Source of the DNA: Rugamonas violacea
GTDB taxonomy: Bacteria; Pseudomonadota; Gammaproteobacteria; Burkholderiales; Burkholderiaceae_D
Length of the DNA stretch: 64,000 nt
NCBI RefSeq assembly: GCF_016461825.1
Contig: NZ_JAEMNU010000071.1
Coordinates: 1-64,000 of the forward strand
Direction of reading: 5' to 3'
The notes beneath the pieces are model-generated. The model did no database searches, was not told the origin of the DNA, and worked only from the letters and a program-made list of their open reading frames with translations. A program made the translations under genes and the position numbers. Every line of letters begins with the position of its first letter. Position 1 is the first letter of the stretch. Positions 56,800 to 64,000 of this stretch are shown here, piece after piece.

Positions 56800-58746
56800 T
56801 TACGCCGCGCGGCGCTGGGCGCGCGGCAATTGCAGATTGACGGTGGTGCCGGCGCCCGGCACCGAAGTCACGTTGAGCAGCGCCGCGATCCTTTGCGCCC
56901 GCTCGCGCATGATGTGGATGCCGACATGGCTCTCGCCCTGCTCGGCCAGCGCCGCCGTGTCGAAGCCCTGGCCATTGTCGCGGATGGTCAGCTGGAAGTC
57001 GTGGCGGTCGCGCAGGCGCACCTCGACCCGCGTCGCGCTGGCGTGCTTGCGCACGTTCGACAGCGCCTCCTGCACGATGAACAGCAACTGCAGCTGCTGC
57101 TCGGGCGGGAAAGGCGCGCCGTCGCTGTCGGCCTGCAGCTCGACCTCGATGCCGGTCTGCCGCTCGAACTTCTCGATGGCGGTCTTGAGTGTGCTGAGCA
57201 GATCGCCCTCCTGCAAGCGGGTGCGGAAATTGTGCAGCAGCTCGCGCACGTCCTGGTAGCTCTCCTCGACGCCGGCGCGCAGCGCCGGCACGATGTCGGC
57301 CACCTCGTCGAGCTGGCGCCGGTCCAGCGACTGCTCCAGCATCTGCACCTGCAGGTTGAGGTAGTTCAGGCCCTGGGCGATGCTGTCGTGCAGGCCCTGG
57401 GCCACCAGGTTGCGCTCCTCGGAGATGGCCATCTCGCGCTCGCGCGAGGCCAGGCGCTGGTTCTCGATGGCGGTGCCGAGCAGCTGGCCTAGCGTCTCCA
57501 GCAGCGCCGTCTCACGCTGGTTGAAGGTGGTCGGCTTGCGGAAGTGCAGATTGAAGAAGCCCAGGTGCTGGCGTTGCGCGTAAATATGGAACACCGACAC
57601 GGTGGTGAAGCCCTCGCGGTGGCATTGCAGCTTGTGGCCGTCGTCGATGAGGCGCAGGTCGTGCACCACGGCGACGCGCTTGACCACGGCCTCGCCGCAC
57701 AGGCAGTCGCCCACCTTCATGCAGTGCTCGGCCTCGATCAGCGCGTCGGAGATGCCGTGGTGGACCAGCATGTGCACATTGCCCTGGTTCGGATCGAGCA
57801 CGCGCACCGAACCGCCGTCGGCCTTGAAATAGTCGCTGATGCGCTGCATGAAACCGGCGCACATGTCCTTGGCCGCCTGCGGCTGCTGCAGGAAGGCGGC
57901 GCTGTCGTACAACAGCGCCAGTTCGCGGTTCTGGTCCTCCAGCGTCGCCGTCTTGGTCCGCACCAGTTGTTCCAGGTTGCCGTACAGGCTTTGCAGCTTG
58001 TCGGCCATCAGGTTGAAACCGCGCGCCAGCTGGCCAAACTCGTCCTGCGACTCGACCGGCAGCCGCACGCCGAAGTCGCGTTCGCGCATGCGCTCCATGC
58101 CGGCCTGCAGGCTGGTGACCGGCGTGACGATCAGGTTGAACAGCAAATAGATGATGCACACCGTGCCGACCAGCGCCAGCGCCAGCAGCAACAGCTGCGA
58201 GGCGCGCAGCCAGAAGGTGCGCGCCTCGCTGTCCTGCTCGATCAGCTGGACCAGGGCGTTGACCTGGCCGACGAACTGTTCGGCCTGGTACTGGAAGGCC
58301 TGGGTGCTCTGCGCGCTGACCGTCCGCTGTTCGAGGATGCCGACGGCCAGCGGCCGCAAGCCGGTCTGCCAACGCTGGGTGACTTGGTTGAAGCTGGTGC
58401 GGATGGCGCTGGCCGGCGGCAGGAACAGCGGCCGTTGCGGGTCGCCCTGGCGCAGCTGCGACAAGGTCGAGTCGACCGCCAGCACCTGGCGCCGCGCCGT
58501 GGCGTGCGGCGTGCCGCGCTCGGCGCCGTCGGCCAGCGCGTAGAGCGCGAGGCTCAGGCGGTAGCTGTTCATGCGCAGGCTGCCGGTCACGTTGATGGCG
58601 GCGGCGCTGCCCTCCAGCTGCCAGGACAGGTAGAGGGTGGCGCCGATCACCATCAGCGCAATGGTCAAAAAGCCCAGCAGCATGCCGACGATCTTGGTCG
58701 ACAATTTCTGCCAGGCGGCGAACGGGGGGGCGGTGGGCGTCATCAT
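56800..58746 (-). CDS. narX: Nitrate/nitrite sensor kinase NarX
   Basis: 648 aa. One membrane helix (about 18-40) is followed by a helical periplasmic domain containing the nitrate-binding P-box 'NVTGSLRMNSYRLS', a second helix (about 185-208), HAMP, a GAF-like central module with cysteines ('CMKVGDCLCGEAV'), and a HisKA_3 domain 'NLVAQGLHDSIAQGLNYLNL' with the phosphoacceptor His. The HATPase domain ends the protein ('VQEALSNVRKHA', 'DNGQGFD'). It pairs with NarL to control anaerobic nitrate respiration genes. Confidence 0.93.
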   Translation of the reverse strand: MMTPTAPPFAAWQKLSTKIVGMLLGFLTIALMVIGATLYLSWQLEGSAAAINVTGSLRMNSYRLSLALYALADGAERGTPHATARRQVLAVDSTLSQLRQGDPQRPLFLPPASAIRTSFNQVTQRWQTGLRPLAVGILEQRTVSAQSTQAFQYQAEQFVGQVNALVQLIEQDSEARTFWLRASQLLLLALALVGTVCIIYLLFNLIVTPVTSLQAGMERMRERDFGVRLPVESQDEFGQLARGFNLMADKLQSLYGNLEQLVRTKTATLEDQNRELALLYDSAAFLQQPQAAKDMCAGFMQRISDYFKADGGSVRVLDPNQGNVHMLVHHGISDALIEAEHCMKVGDCLCGEAVVKRVAVVHDLRLIDDGHKLQCHREGFTTVSVFHIYAQRQHLGFFNLHFRKPTTFNQRETALLETLGQLLGTAIENQRLASREREMAISEERNLVAQGLHDSIAQGLNYLNLQVQMLEQSLDRRQLDEVADIVPALRAGVEESYQDVRELLHNFRTRLQEGDLLSTLKTAIEKFERQTGIEVELQADSDGAPFPPEQQLQLLFIVQEALSNVRKHASATRVEVRLRDRHDFQLTIRDNGQGFDTAALAEQGESHVGIHIMRERAQRIAALLNVTSVPGAGTTVNLQLPRAQRRAA

Positions 58747-58870
58747 GCAGGCACCGGCGCGCCCACGCGCGGCGGCCGCGCCGGCGGGTGGAAAATTGGG
58801 GGCTGCATCATCTGTTCTCCTCTACTGCGTTGACGCTTTGGCTTGCGCTCTAGTATATACCCGACGATAT

Positions 58871-58941
58871 CAACCCCAAGGGCGCAAATCCGGGGTCGGA
58901 CCCCAGGGGTCCGCCCCCGGCTCTCGGCCGCCGGGTGGTTT
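58871..58941. repeat. Dispersed nested palindrome, family A copy 6
   Basis: The core 58892-58918 is GGGGTCGGACCCC, A, GGGGTCCGCCCCC (near-palindromic). The outer part CAACCCCAAGGGCG is opposed by CGGCCGCCGGGTGGTT. It lies between the 5' side of narX and the 3' end of moaA, so it is the one copy not between two gene ends. Confidence 0.83.
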
Positions 58942-58982
58942 CATCGCCGCCGGCGGCTTCACTCAATGCCAATAGGCGCCGG

Positions 58983-59957
58983 CTAGCCGCCGGTCTGCGA
59001 CATGAAACGGATGATCTTGTCGGGCCGCTGCTGGAAATCGTGCTGCTGCGGCTTGAGCTCGATGGCCTGGCGGATCGCCTGTTCCAGCTCGGCGTCGCTA
59101 CAGCCGCCGCGCAGCAGCGGGCGCAGCTCGAATTTTTCCTCCTGGCCCAGGCACAGGTAGAGCGTGCCGTCGACCGCCAGCCGGACCCGGTTGCAGCTGG
59201 CGCAAAAGTGCTGCGACAGCGGCGTGATGAAGCCGATGCTGGTCGACCCGTCGGCGCTGGCCAGGTAGCGCGCCGGCCCGCCGCCCAGTTCGAGCGCCTG
59301 CGGCTTGAGTTTGAATTTGCTCTTCAGGCGCCGCTGCACCTCGGCCAGTCCGAGGTAGGAGGCGTCCTGGCCGGTGGCGCCGACCGGCATCACCTCGATC
59401 AGGCGCAGCACGAACTGGTGGCGGATGCAGAACTCGACCATGTCGTCGATCTCGTCGTCGTTGACGCCGCGCAGCGCCACCATATTGATCTTGATCGGCG
59501 CAAAGCCGGCCTCCTTGGCCGCCTTCAGGCCGTCGAGGATCAGCGGCAGGCTGTCGCGCCCGGTGATGCGCGACATGCAGTCGCGGTCCAGCGAGTCCAG
59601 GCTGACGTTGATGCGGCTCACCCCGGCCGCCCGCAAGTCCCCGGCGTGGCGGCCCAGCTGGGTGGCGTTGGTCGACAGCGACAGGTCGGCCAGCCCCGGC
59701 AGCGCCTTCAGCCGGCCGGCCAGCTGCGGCAGGTGGCGCCGCAGCAGCGGCTCGCCGCCGGTCAGCCGCACCCGCGAGGTGCCCAGCCGCACGAAGGCGC
59801 CGACCACCCGTTCGATCTCGTCGAAGCTCAGCCAGTCCGGCGGGTCCTCGAAATCCTTGAAGTGCTTCGGCATGCAGTAGGAGCAGCGCAAATCGCAGCG
59901 GTCCGTCACGGACACGCGCAGGTAGTCGATGGATCGACCAAACCGGTCGCTTAACAT
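58983..59957 (-). CDS. moaA: GTP 3',8-cyclase MoaA
   Basis: 324-aa radical SAM enzyme of molybdenum cofactor synthesis. The SAM cluster is 'CDLRCSYCMP', the second 4Fe-4S cluster uses 'FCASCNRVRL' and 'LYLCLGQ', and the C-terminal GG required for activity is present ('SQTGG'). Molybdopterin is needed by nitrate reductase, which explains its place beside narXL. Confidence 0.95.
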   Translation of the reverse strand: MLSDRFGRSIDYLRVSVTDRCDLRCSYCMPKHFKDFEDPPDWLSFDEIERVVGAFVRLGTSRVRLTGGEPLLRRHLPQLAGRLKALPGLADLSLSTNATQLGRHAGDLRAAGVSRINVSLDSLDRDCMSRITGRDSLPLILDGLKAAKEAGFAPIKINMVALRGVNDDEIDDMVEFCIRHQFVLRLIEVMPVGATGQDASYLGLAEVQRRLKSKFKLKPQALELGGGPARYLASADGSTSIGFITPLSQHFCASCNRVRLAVDGTLYLCLGQEEKFELRPLLRGGCSDAELEQAIRQAIELKPQQHDFQQRPDKIIRFMSQTGG

Positions 59958-60097
59958 CGCTTCCTCCCGTTCGTCATAATAAGGAGATTGTAACGATGCG
60001 CAGCGGCTTTGCCGATGCCCATGACGACGTAGGCGACTAGTCCTTTGTGACTAGTCCCGGCTAGGGTTTCCGTGACAGCGCAAGGAGTGGATTCCCC

Positions 60098-61888
60098 CTA
60101 CAGGCTGCCGCGCAGTCCCAGGTAAAAGCGCCGGCCGATGGCGTCGTAAACGCTGGCGTTGGTCTCGGTGCCGATGGTGTCCCCGCTCAAGCCGCTGATG
60201 ATGGGCGGCGGCTTGCTGTTGAAGGCGTTGTCCACGCCCAGGTACAGCGCCAGCGTCTTGCGCAGCGCGTAGCTGGCCTGCACGTCGTGCACCACCTTGG
60301 CGCCCACGCCCAGCGCGCCCGGCGCCAGCTTGAACTGGGCCAGGAACTGGTCGTCCAGCGCCGAACGGCCGGTGTAGCGGGTGCTGGTCGTCACGCCGAA
60401 GGCGCCCCACTGGTAGCCCAGGTTCAGCGCCGCCTGGTTGCGGGCGAAGCCGACCTCGCCGGTCGAGGAGTCGCGCGCGCCGCCGGCCAGCGGAATCGCG
60501 TAGAAGTCCTTCAGATAGGTGTAGGCCAGGCGCACGCTGAGCCGGCCCGGGCCAAGCTGCTCGGCCCAGGCGGCGGTCAGGTCGATGCCGGCCGTGCCGG
60601 TGCCGCCGCTGTTGCTCACCGCGCTGTCGAGGAAGCTCAGCGAGCCGGCGCTGTAGGGGCTGGCCGCCGCCGCGCGCCGGGTGGCGAACTGGCAGAAGCC
60701 GCTGTTGCCGCCGCCATAACATTGCTGCAAGGCGTATTGGCGCGGCGTGGCGACGATGGCGTCGCCGATCTTGATGTCGAAGTAATCCACCGTCAAGGTC
60801 AGGTTGCGCAGCGCCGGCACCGAGCGCGGCGTCAGCACCAGGCCGACCGTGCTGGAGCGGCCCTGCTCCGCCTTCAGCTGGGTGTTGCCCCGGTTGAAGC
60901 CGCTCAAGCCCTGGATGTCCGCCTGGGTCTGGGTGAACTTGCCGTTGGCGGCGATGTTGTCCATCACCCCGGGCGCGGCGCGGCAGGCCGCGTCGTAGCT
61001 GCCGGACGAGCTGGCCGTCACGCCGACGCAGGGGTCGACTATGCCGGTCGGAAACACCTGGCTGGCCGGCGCATACAACTCGGTGATGTTGGGCGCGCGG
61101 GTCGACAGCGCCCGCGTCGCGCGCAGCTTCAGGTCGGCCAGCGGACGCCACTCCAGGCCGGCGTTCCAACTGCTGGCGTTGCCCACCGTCGAATAGCGGC
61201 CGAGGCGCAGCGCGCCCAAAAAGCTCAGCTCGCGGGCGAATTGTCTATCCTTCAAGAGCGGCACGCGGGTCTCGACGAAAGCCTCGCGCACCGTGAAGCC
61301 GCCGACCACCGGGGCGATCTGGCCGCCCGAGTTCAAGCCGGCCTGGGTCAGCGCGTCCGGCACGCTGGACGAGGCCTCGCCGCGCCACTCGACGCCGGCC
61401 GCCACGCCGATCCGGCCGGCCGGCAACTCGAACCACTCGCCGCTGAGCGAGCCGCCCACCAGCTTCTGCGTCACCGACGTCGCCAGGCCGGTCGGCACGC
61501 CCACATAGGCCAGCGCCGCCGGCGACATGGTGTTGTAGCCGAACAGATTGAGCGGCGCGCAACCCTGGGCGCGCGCCGCCGCGTCGGCGCAGATGACGTC
61601 GCCGCTGCTGCCGTCGTGGTTCAGATCGTTCACATCCGGAACGCCCTGCATGGCGTTGCGGAAGTTCTGCACGTTGACCTGGCCGCTGGTGTTCTGCGTC
61701 TCCTTGGTCCTGCCGTAGGCCACATAGCTCTCATAGTTCCAGCCGCCGAGCAGGCCCTTCAAGCCGGTCGCCAGGCGCCAGGTGTCGCGGTCGACGGCGG
61801 CGCTGCGCACGCCCGCCTCGCCCAGCCGGCGGCTGAAGCTGTAGTCGCGCAGACCGTCGCCGTCCGTGTCGGCGATGCGATCGCCAAG
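60098..61888 (-). pseudogene. TonB-dependent receptor, N-terminal half missing
   Basis: About 596 codons of the C-terminal part of a large TonB-dependent receptor (group with 'LKLRATRALSTRAPNITELYAPAS', seen as STRAPNITELY, and 'VDYFDIKIGDAI'). The frame ends correctly ('RRFYLGLRGSL'). Upstream of the first ATG the coding sequence continues as 'DRIADTDGDGLRDYSFSRRL' back to about 61885, where it meets the stop codon of the next gene. The signal peptide, plug domain and first strands (roughly 300 residues) are lost, so no functional receptor can be made. The break coincides exactly with the edge of the small accessory island. Confidence 0.85.
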
Positions 61889-62359
61889 CTATTGCTTCTT
61901 AGGTTGCTGTGCTCCGAAATAAAAGCCTGTTGCAGCTGAAACGAGCGCGACGACTGGACCAAAAAGTATCTCCAGAATACTTTTGAGATTATCAAATGTG
62001 GGTTCTTTTACCGCGAAAAGCATAAGAAATCCGCACAGCTCTATCACAGTTAATAGACCCAACAACCAGTATGCAATATAGGATCGGGTTTTATCTTGAT
62101 ACTGCGACGGGTCGTAACCCTTTTCCGACGGCGATTGGAGCGACGGGGCGGCTGTACCTGCAGCCACTGTCGCGTCCAAGGTTTCTTCGATTTCCGCGTC
62201 ATCTTGAGACGTCTTGTCAGCCACCACGGCCAAGCCCGCTTGTTTCGCAGCAGACTCGTCAGCGGCCAGCTTCGCAGCAAGTTCGCCGGCAGCTTGCTTG
62301 TTAGCGAGCTCATCTGTGGCAACTTTCTTGGCTGCCGCCTCGTCTTCTTTTTCGGACAT
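61889..62359 (-). CDS. Two-helix membrane protein with long charged N-terminal arm
   Basis: 156 aa, no recognised family. Residues 1-60 are Ala/Lys/Glu/Asp-rich with repeated 'AAKLAADESAAKQ'-like units, predicted helical or coiled coil. A Ser/Pro-containing linker follows, then two membrane helices (about 94-117 and 127-149), the second ending 'SAATGFYFGAQQPKKQ'. Both helices with a short acidic loop suggest a hairpin with the arm in the cytoplasm. It starts 25 bases after the RHH gene stop, so the two form an operon. GC content is well below the neighbouring core genes. Confidence 0.7.
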   Translation of the reverse strand: MSEKEDEAAAKKVATDELANKQAAGELAAKLAADESAAKQAGLAVVADKTSQDDAEIEETLDATVAAGTAAPSLQSPSEKGYDPSQYQDKTRSYIAYWLLGLLTVIELCGFLMLFAVKEPTFDNLKSILEILFGPVVALVSAATGFYFGAQQPKKQ

Positions 62360-62384
62360 TATCGGCCTTGGGAGTGAAGGACAG

Positions 62385-62603
62385 TTATCGAGCGAAAATT
62401 ACTTCCGATAGTTTACCGTTGCCATCATCTATCACAACCTTGGCCCCTTGCTGCCGTCGTTTCGCAAGAACGGACTCGGTACTGATGGCACGACTGAGGG
62501 CTTCTGTCAGTGACACATTTTGTGCCTTAGCCAGATCTTTAAGCGCAGCGGCAACGGCTGGAGACAAATCAGCGTTCAAACGAACTTTGGTAGGGGCATC
62601 CAT
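62385..62603 (-). CDS. Ribbon-helix-helix (CopG/Arc-like) DNA-binding protein
   Basis: 72 aa. 'TKVRLNADLSPAVAAALKDLAKAQNVSLTEALSRAI' (in parts: KVRLNADLSPAVAAAL, NVSLTEALSRAIST) has the strand-helix-turn-helix pattern of RHH regulators. The C-terminal half ('AKVVIDDGNGKLSEVIF') probably forms a second small module. It is the first gene of a two-gene operon and has three ACGTAT repeats upstream that could be its own operator. It may be an antitoxin-like repressor, but no known toxin follows. Confidence 0.75.
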   Translation of the reverse strand: MDAPTKVRLNADLSPAVAAALKDLAKAQNVSLTEALSRAISTESVLAKRRQQGAKVVIDDGNGKLSEVIFAR

Positions 62604-62632
62604 GGTAGAACCTCAAAAAATATGTAAGCAAT

Positions 62633-62661
62633 ACGTATATTACACGTATTTTTCTACGTAT
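62633..62661. promoter_or_regulatory. Triple ACGTAT operator of the RHH operon
   Basis: ACGTAT occurs three times in the same direction at 62633, 62644 and 62656, spaced 11 and 12 bases, that is about one DNA turn apart, directly upstream (30 bases) of the RHH start codon. RHH dimers of the Arc/CopG type bind such phased short repeats cooperatively. Confidence 0.6.
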
Positions 62662-62667
62662 GCCGTC

Positions 62668-63225
62668 TCATTTCCTTCTTGTTTCAGATCTACCCAGACC
62701 GGGGTCAGACGTGTCGAGGACAGGGCCGCGCCGGTGAGCACCTTCAAGCGGCATCAAGGTTTCGGCGAGCGAGCGCCGATGGTAGCCGCTGACGGCCTTC
62801 CAGTGCCGCCGACTGTCGGCGGCGATGGCGTCGATCGCCGCGTTGCACCATGCCGCGCCCGGTGTGCGTTGCGGCCAAGGCGCCGCGCCATCGCGCGGCG
62901 GGATCGACGGCTCGGCGTTGCGCCGGACGATGGCCGCATGGCATTGCTTGGTGTCGTAAGCGCCATCGCCGCCGACGATATCAATGCTCGTGTCTGGCGG
63001 GAATTGATCGAGCAGGTCGGGCAGCACTTGGGCGTCGCCGACAGCCTAGTGGGTCATCAGGGCCGCGCAGATCCGGCCGGTGTTCGCCTCCATCGCCAAG
63101 TGCACTTTGCGCCAGGTGCGGCGCTTGGGCTCCTGCCGCTGCTGTGTGTCTTTGCGCATCTTTTTAGGCAAAAGACCAGAATCTACGCAGGTCCGATGAA
63201 AGTTAACAGCCCCGCTGCACGGCCT
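62668..63225 (-). pseudogene. IS5-family transposase remnant with in-frame stop
   Basis: Read leftwards from about 63225: 'FHRTCVDSGLLPKKMRKD', 'KRRTWRKVHLAMEANTGRIC', 'AALMTH' then TAG (63047-63049, where related proteins have Gln), and 'LPDLLDQFPPD', 'VGGDGAYDTKQCHAAI', 'SGYHRRSLAETLMPLEGA'. These are the DDE transposase segments of the IS5 family. The N-terminal half, including the first catalytic region, is missing and the C-terminus diverges after 'LAET'. The copy is dead three times over: 5' deletion, nonsense codon and 3' truncation. Confidence 0.85.
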
Positions 63226-63257
63226 GTTGCGCGTATACGTCAGATGTCGCTACGGAC

Positions 63258-63275
63258 GATTTATGCAACAACGCC
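63258..63275 (-). mobile_element. IS903-group-like terminal inverted repeat
   Basis: On the minus strand GGCGTTGTTGCATAAATC resembles the IS903-type end GGCTTTGTTGAATAAATC (16 of 18 positions). It marks the original 5' end of the decayed IS5-family element. Only about 30 bases separate it from the surviving transposase part, so the intervening coding sequence has been deleted. Confidence 0.6.
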
Positions 63276-63303
63276 TCCTTTATGAGTAAAGTCGTAACCG
63301 AGG

Positions 63304-63558
63304 TCATTTGAGGCTGTTTTGTAGGGATTCAACAAACCGCCCCGGTTCGTTGAGCGCCAAAGCAATCACGGTATAAGTGTCGGCGCCAAATACCGTACCA
63401 ATCACGGTAGGCCGAGCCAAGGTAATCCGGACATTGGCCTGGGTGCCGGGCGGTACTCGGCGCAGCCATAGCTTGCGGCGCTTGACGCGCTCATTGCCGA
63501 TTACCCCCATGCGCGGCGAACCATGCTCCGCGGCTATTTGGACTTGCCTGCCGCTCAT
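63304..63558 (-). CDS. Small hypothetical protein
   Basis: 84 codons from ATG 63558 (MSGRQVQIAAEHGSPRMG) to the stop at 63304; a GTG 27 bases upstream (VPDNEQVV) is another possible start, and the frame is open to 63660 only because it runs into the long inverted repeat. The sequence 'RVPPGTQANVRITLARPTVI' looks protein-like with alternating beta-strand character, but I recognise no family. It may be a remnant. Confidence 0.35.
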   Translation of the reverse strand: MSGRQVQIAAEHGSPRMGVIGNERVKRRKLWLRRVPPGTQANVRITLARPTVIGTVFGADTYTVIALALNEPGRFVESLQNSLK

Positions 63559-63583
63559 GACTACCTGCTCGTTATCGGGCACT

Positions 63584-63719
63584 TCGAAAAACCACCAAAT
63601 TGTCGTTCCGCATCGGCGGACCGCCGCGTAGGCGGGAACCCATGCTGGGCCAATGGACATGCGGGGTATAGATTCCCGCCTGCGCGGCGGTCCGCCGATG
63701 CGGAATGACGGTTTTTCGA
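63584..63719. repeat. Long imperfect inverted repeat (MITE-like)
   Basis: Left arm 63602-63639 (GTCGTTCCGCATCGGCGGAC…) and right arm 63672-63709 are complementary over 38 bases with about three mismatches. Outer arms TCGAAAAACC and GGTTTTTCGA extend the pairing, the left side carrying 8 additional bases (63594-63601). The 32-base centre is unique. It is consistent with a small palindromic mobile repeat or a strong hairpin. It lies between the small hypothetical gene and the flavoprotein. Confidence 0.85.
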
Positions 63720-63732
63720 GGGGCCCTATCGT

Positions 63733-64000
63733 TCACCGCGCCCCGCGTTCCAACCAGCGCAGCACGTCCTGCCCGGCGGACAGGCCGCCGGCCAGGCAGG
63801 CGGTCAGCAGGTAGCCGCCGGTCGGCGCCTCCCAGTCGACCATCTCGCCGGCGACGAAAACGCCGGGCGCGGCCGTCAGCATGGCGCCGTCCAACGCGGC
63901 GAAGCGCACCCCGCCGGCGCTGCTGATCGCCTCGTCGATGGGACGCGGCCGCAGCAGGCGCAGGGGTAGCGCCTTGATCGCCTGCGCCAGCTGGGCCGGA
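63733..64000 (-). CDS. NAD(P)/FAD-dependent flavoprotein (HI0933/BaiN-like), C-terminal part
   Basis: The last 88 codons of a gene that runs off the right edge. '[20 protein letters not shown]', '[20 protein letters not shown]' and '[20 protein letters not shown]' are the FAD-binding C-terminal signature of the HI0933-like/TIGR03862 flavoproteins. The stop is TGA at 63733-63735. The N-terminal FAD motif is outside the window. Confidence 0.85.
   Translation of the reverse strand, partial: PAQLAQAIKALPLRLLRPRPIDEAISSAGGVRFAALDGAMLTAAPGVFVAGEMVDWEAPTGGYLLTACLAGGLSAGQDVLRWLERGAR

Noticed and set aside
60035-60056. Two copies of the 8-base palindrome GACTAGTC spaced 14 bases, between moaA and the TonB receptor remnant
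   Set aside because: Too short and without a plausible regulated gene downstream; could be an operator but nothing supports it.
62699-62725. GGGGTCAG-containing sequence resembling a family B repeat near the IS5 remnant
   Set aside because: Only the first 8 bases and a GTGTCG element match; too little for a repeat copy.

Overview
The window is GC-rich (about 65-70 %) chromosomal DNA with short intergenic gaps. Its gene content fits a betaproteobacterium of the Oxalobacteraceae (Massilia/Duganella/Janthinobacterium type): Prc protease, NarXL, NnrS, AidB-like acyl-CoA dehydrogenase, the dnaQ-rnhA-methyltransferase/gloB block, and cache chemoreceptors. The genus is inferred from gene style, not from a marker gene.

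Layout. 1-9.1 kb: an ISL3 transposase tail, the periplasmic protease Prc, a chemoreceptor, an EcsC protein, and a periplasmic binding protein overlapping an orphan sensor kinase. 9.1-12.5 kb: thymidine kinase and the reverse transsulfuration pair CBS/cystathionine gamma-lyase. 12.6-18.8 kb: a penicillin-acylase-type hydrolase behind a ParB-like gene, then an accessory stretch with a heptad-repeat membrane protein, small orphan genes, tRNA-Leu(TAA) and yefM-yoeB. 19-27 kb: TonB receptor plus PepSY protein, a LivK-like binding protein, a TRIC-type channel and PBP1A. 27-31.5 kb: ArgP-type regulator, a chimeric IS66/LtrA reading frame, higBA, a truncated IS50-like element and tRNA-Val(CAC). 31.6-39 kb: dnaQ, rnhA, methyltransferase, gloB, malate synthase, LysR, cold-shock protein, Hpt protein and upp. 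39.3-45.5 kb: a fatty-acid degradation locus (TetR, two acyl-CoA dehydrogenases, thiolase, and a FadJ-like protein lacking its dehydrogenase core). 45.7-54 kb: c-di-GMP and HDOD signalling proteins, an MFS transporter and chorismate synthase. 54.3-60 kb: a nitrate/NO-related cluster (NnrS, HMA-like protein, NarL, NarX, MoaA) with an FNR-like box but no nitrate reductase in view. 60-64 kb: a TonB receptor cut at its 5' side, abutting a small island (ribbon-helix-helix regulator plus two-helix membrane protein with a triple ACGTAT operator, a decayed IS5-family element, a long inverted repeat), then a flavoprotein running off the edge.

Two families of dispersed palindromic repeats cross the window. 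Six copies with a GGGGTCGGACCC / GGGTCCGACCCC core sit almost only at the 3' ends of genes, mostly between convergent genes. A second family forms a two-direct plus two-inverted cluster at 54.0-54.16 kb.

The most interesting candidates are the RHH plus membrane-protein module at the TonB receptor breakpoint, the binding-protein/kinase pair without transporter or response regulator (with an apparent frameshift), the reduced FadJ-like protein that has lost both its Rossmann domain and its catalytic glutamates, the in-frame IS66/LtrA chimera, and a class II FNR-like promoter arrangement upstream of the cold-shock gene.
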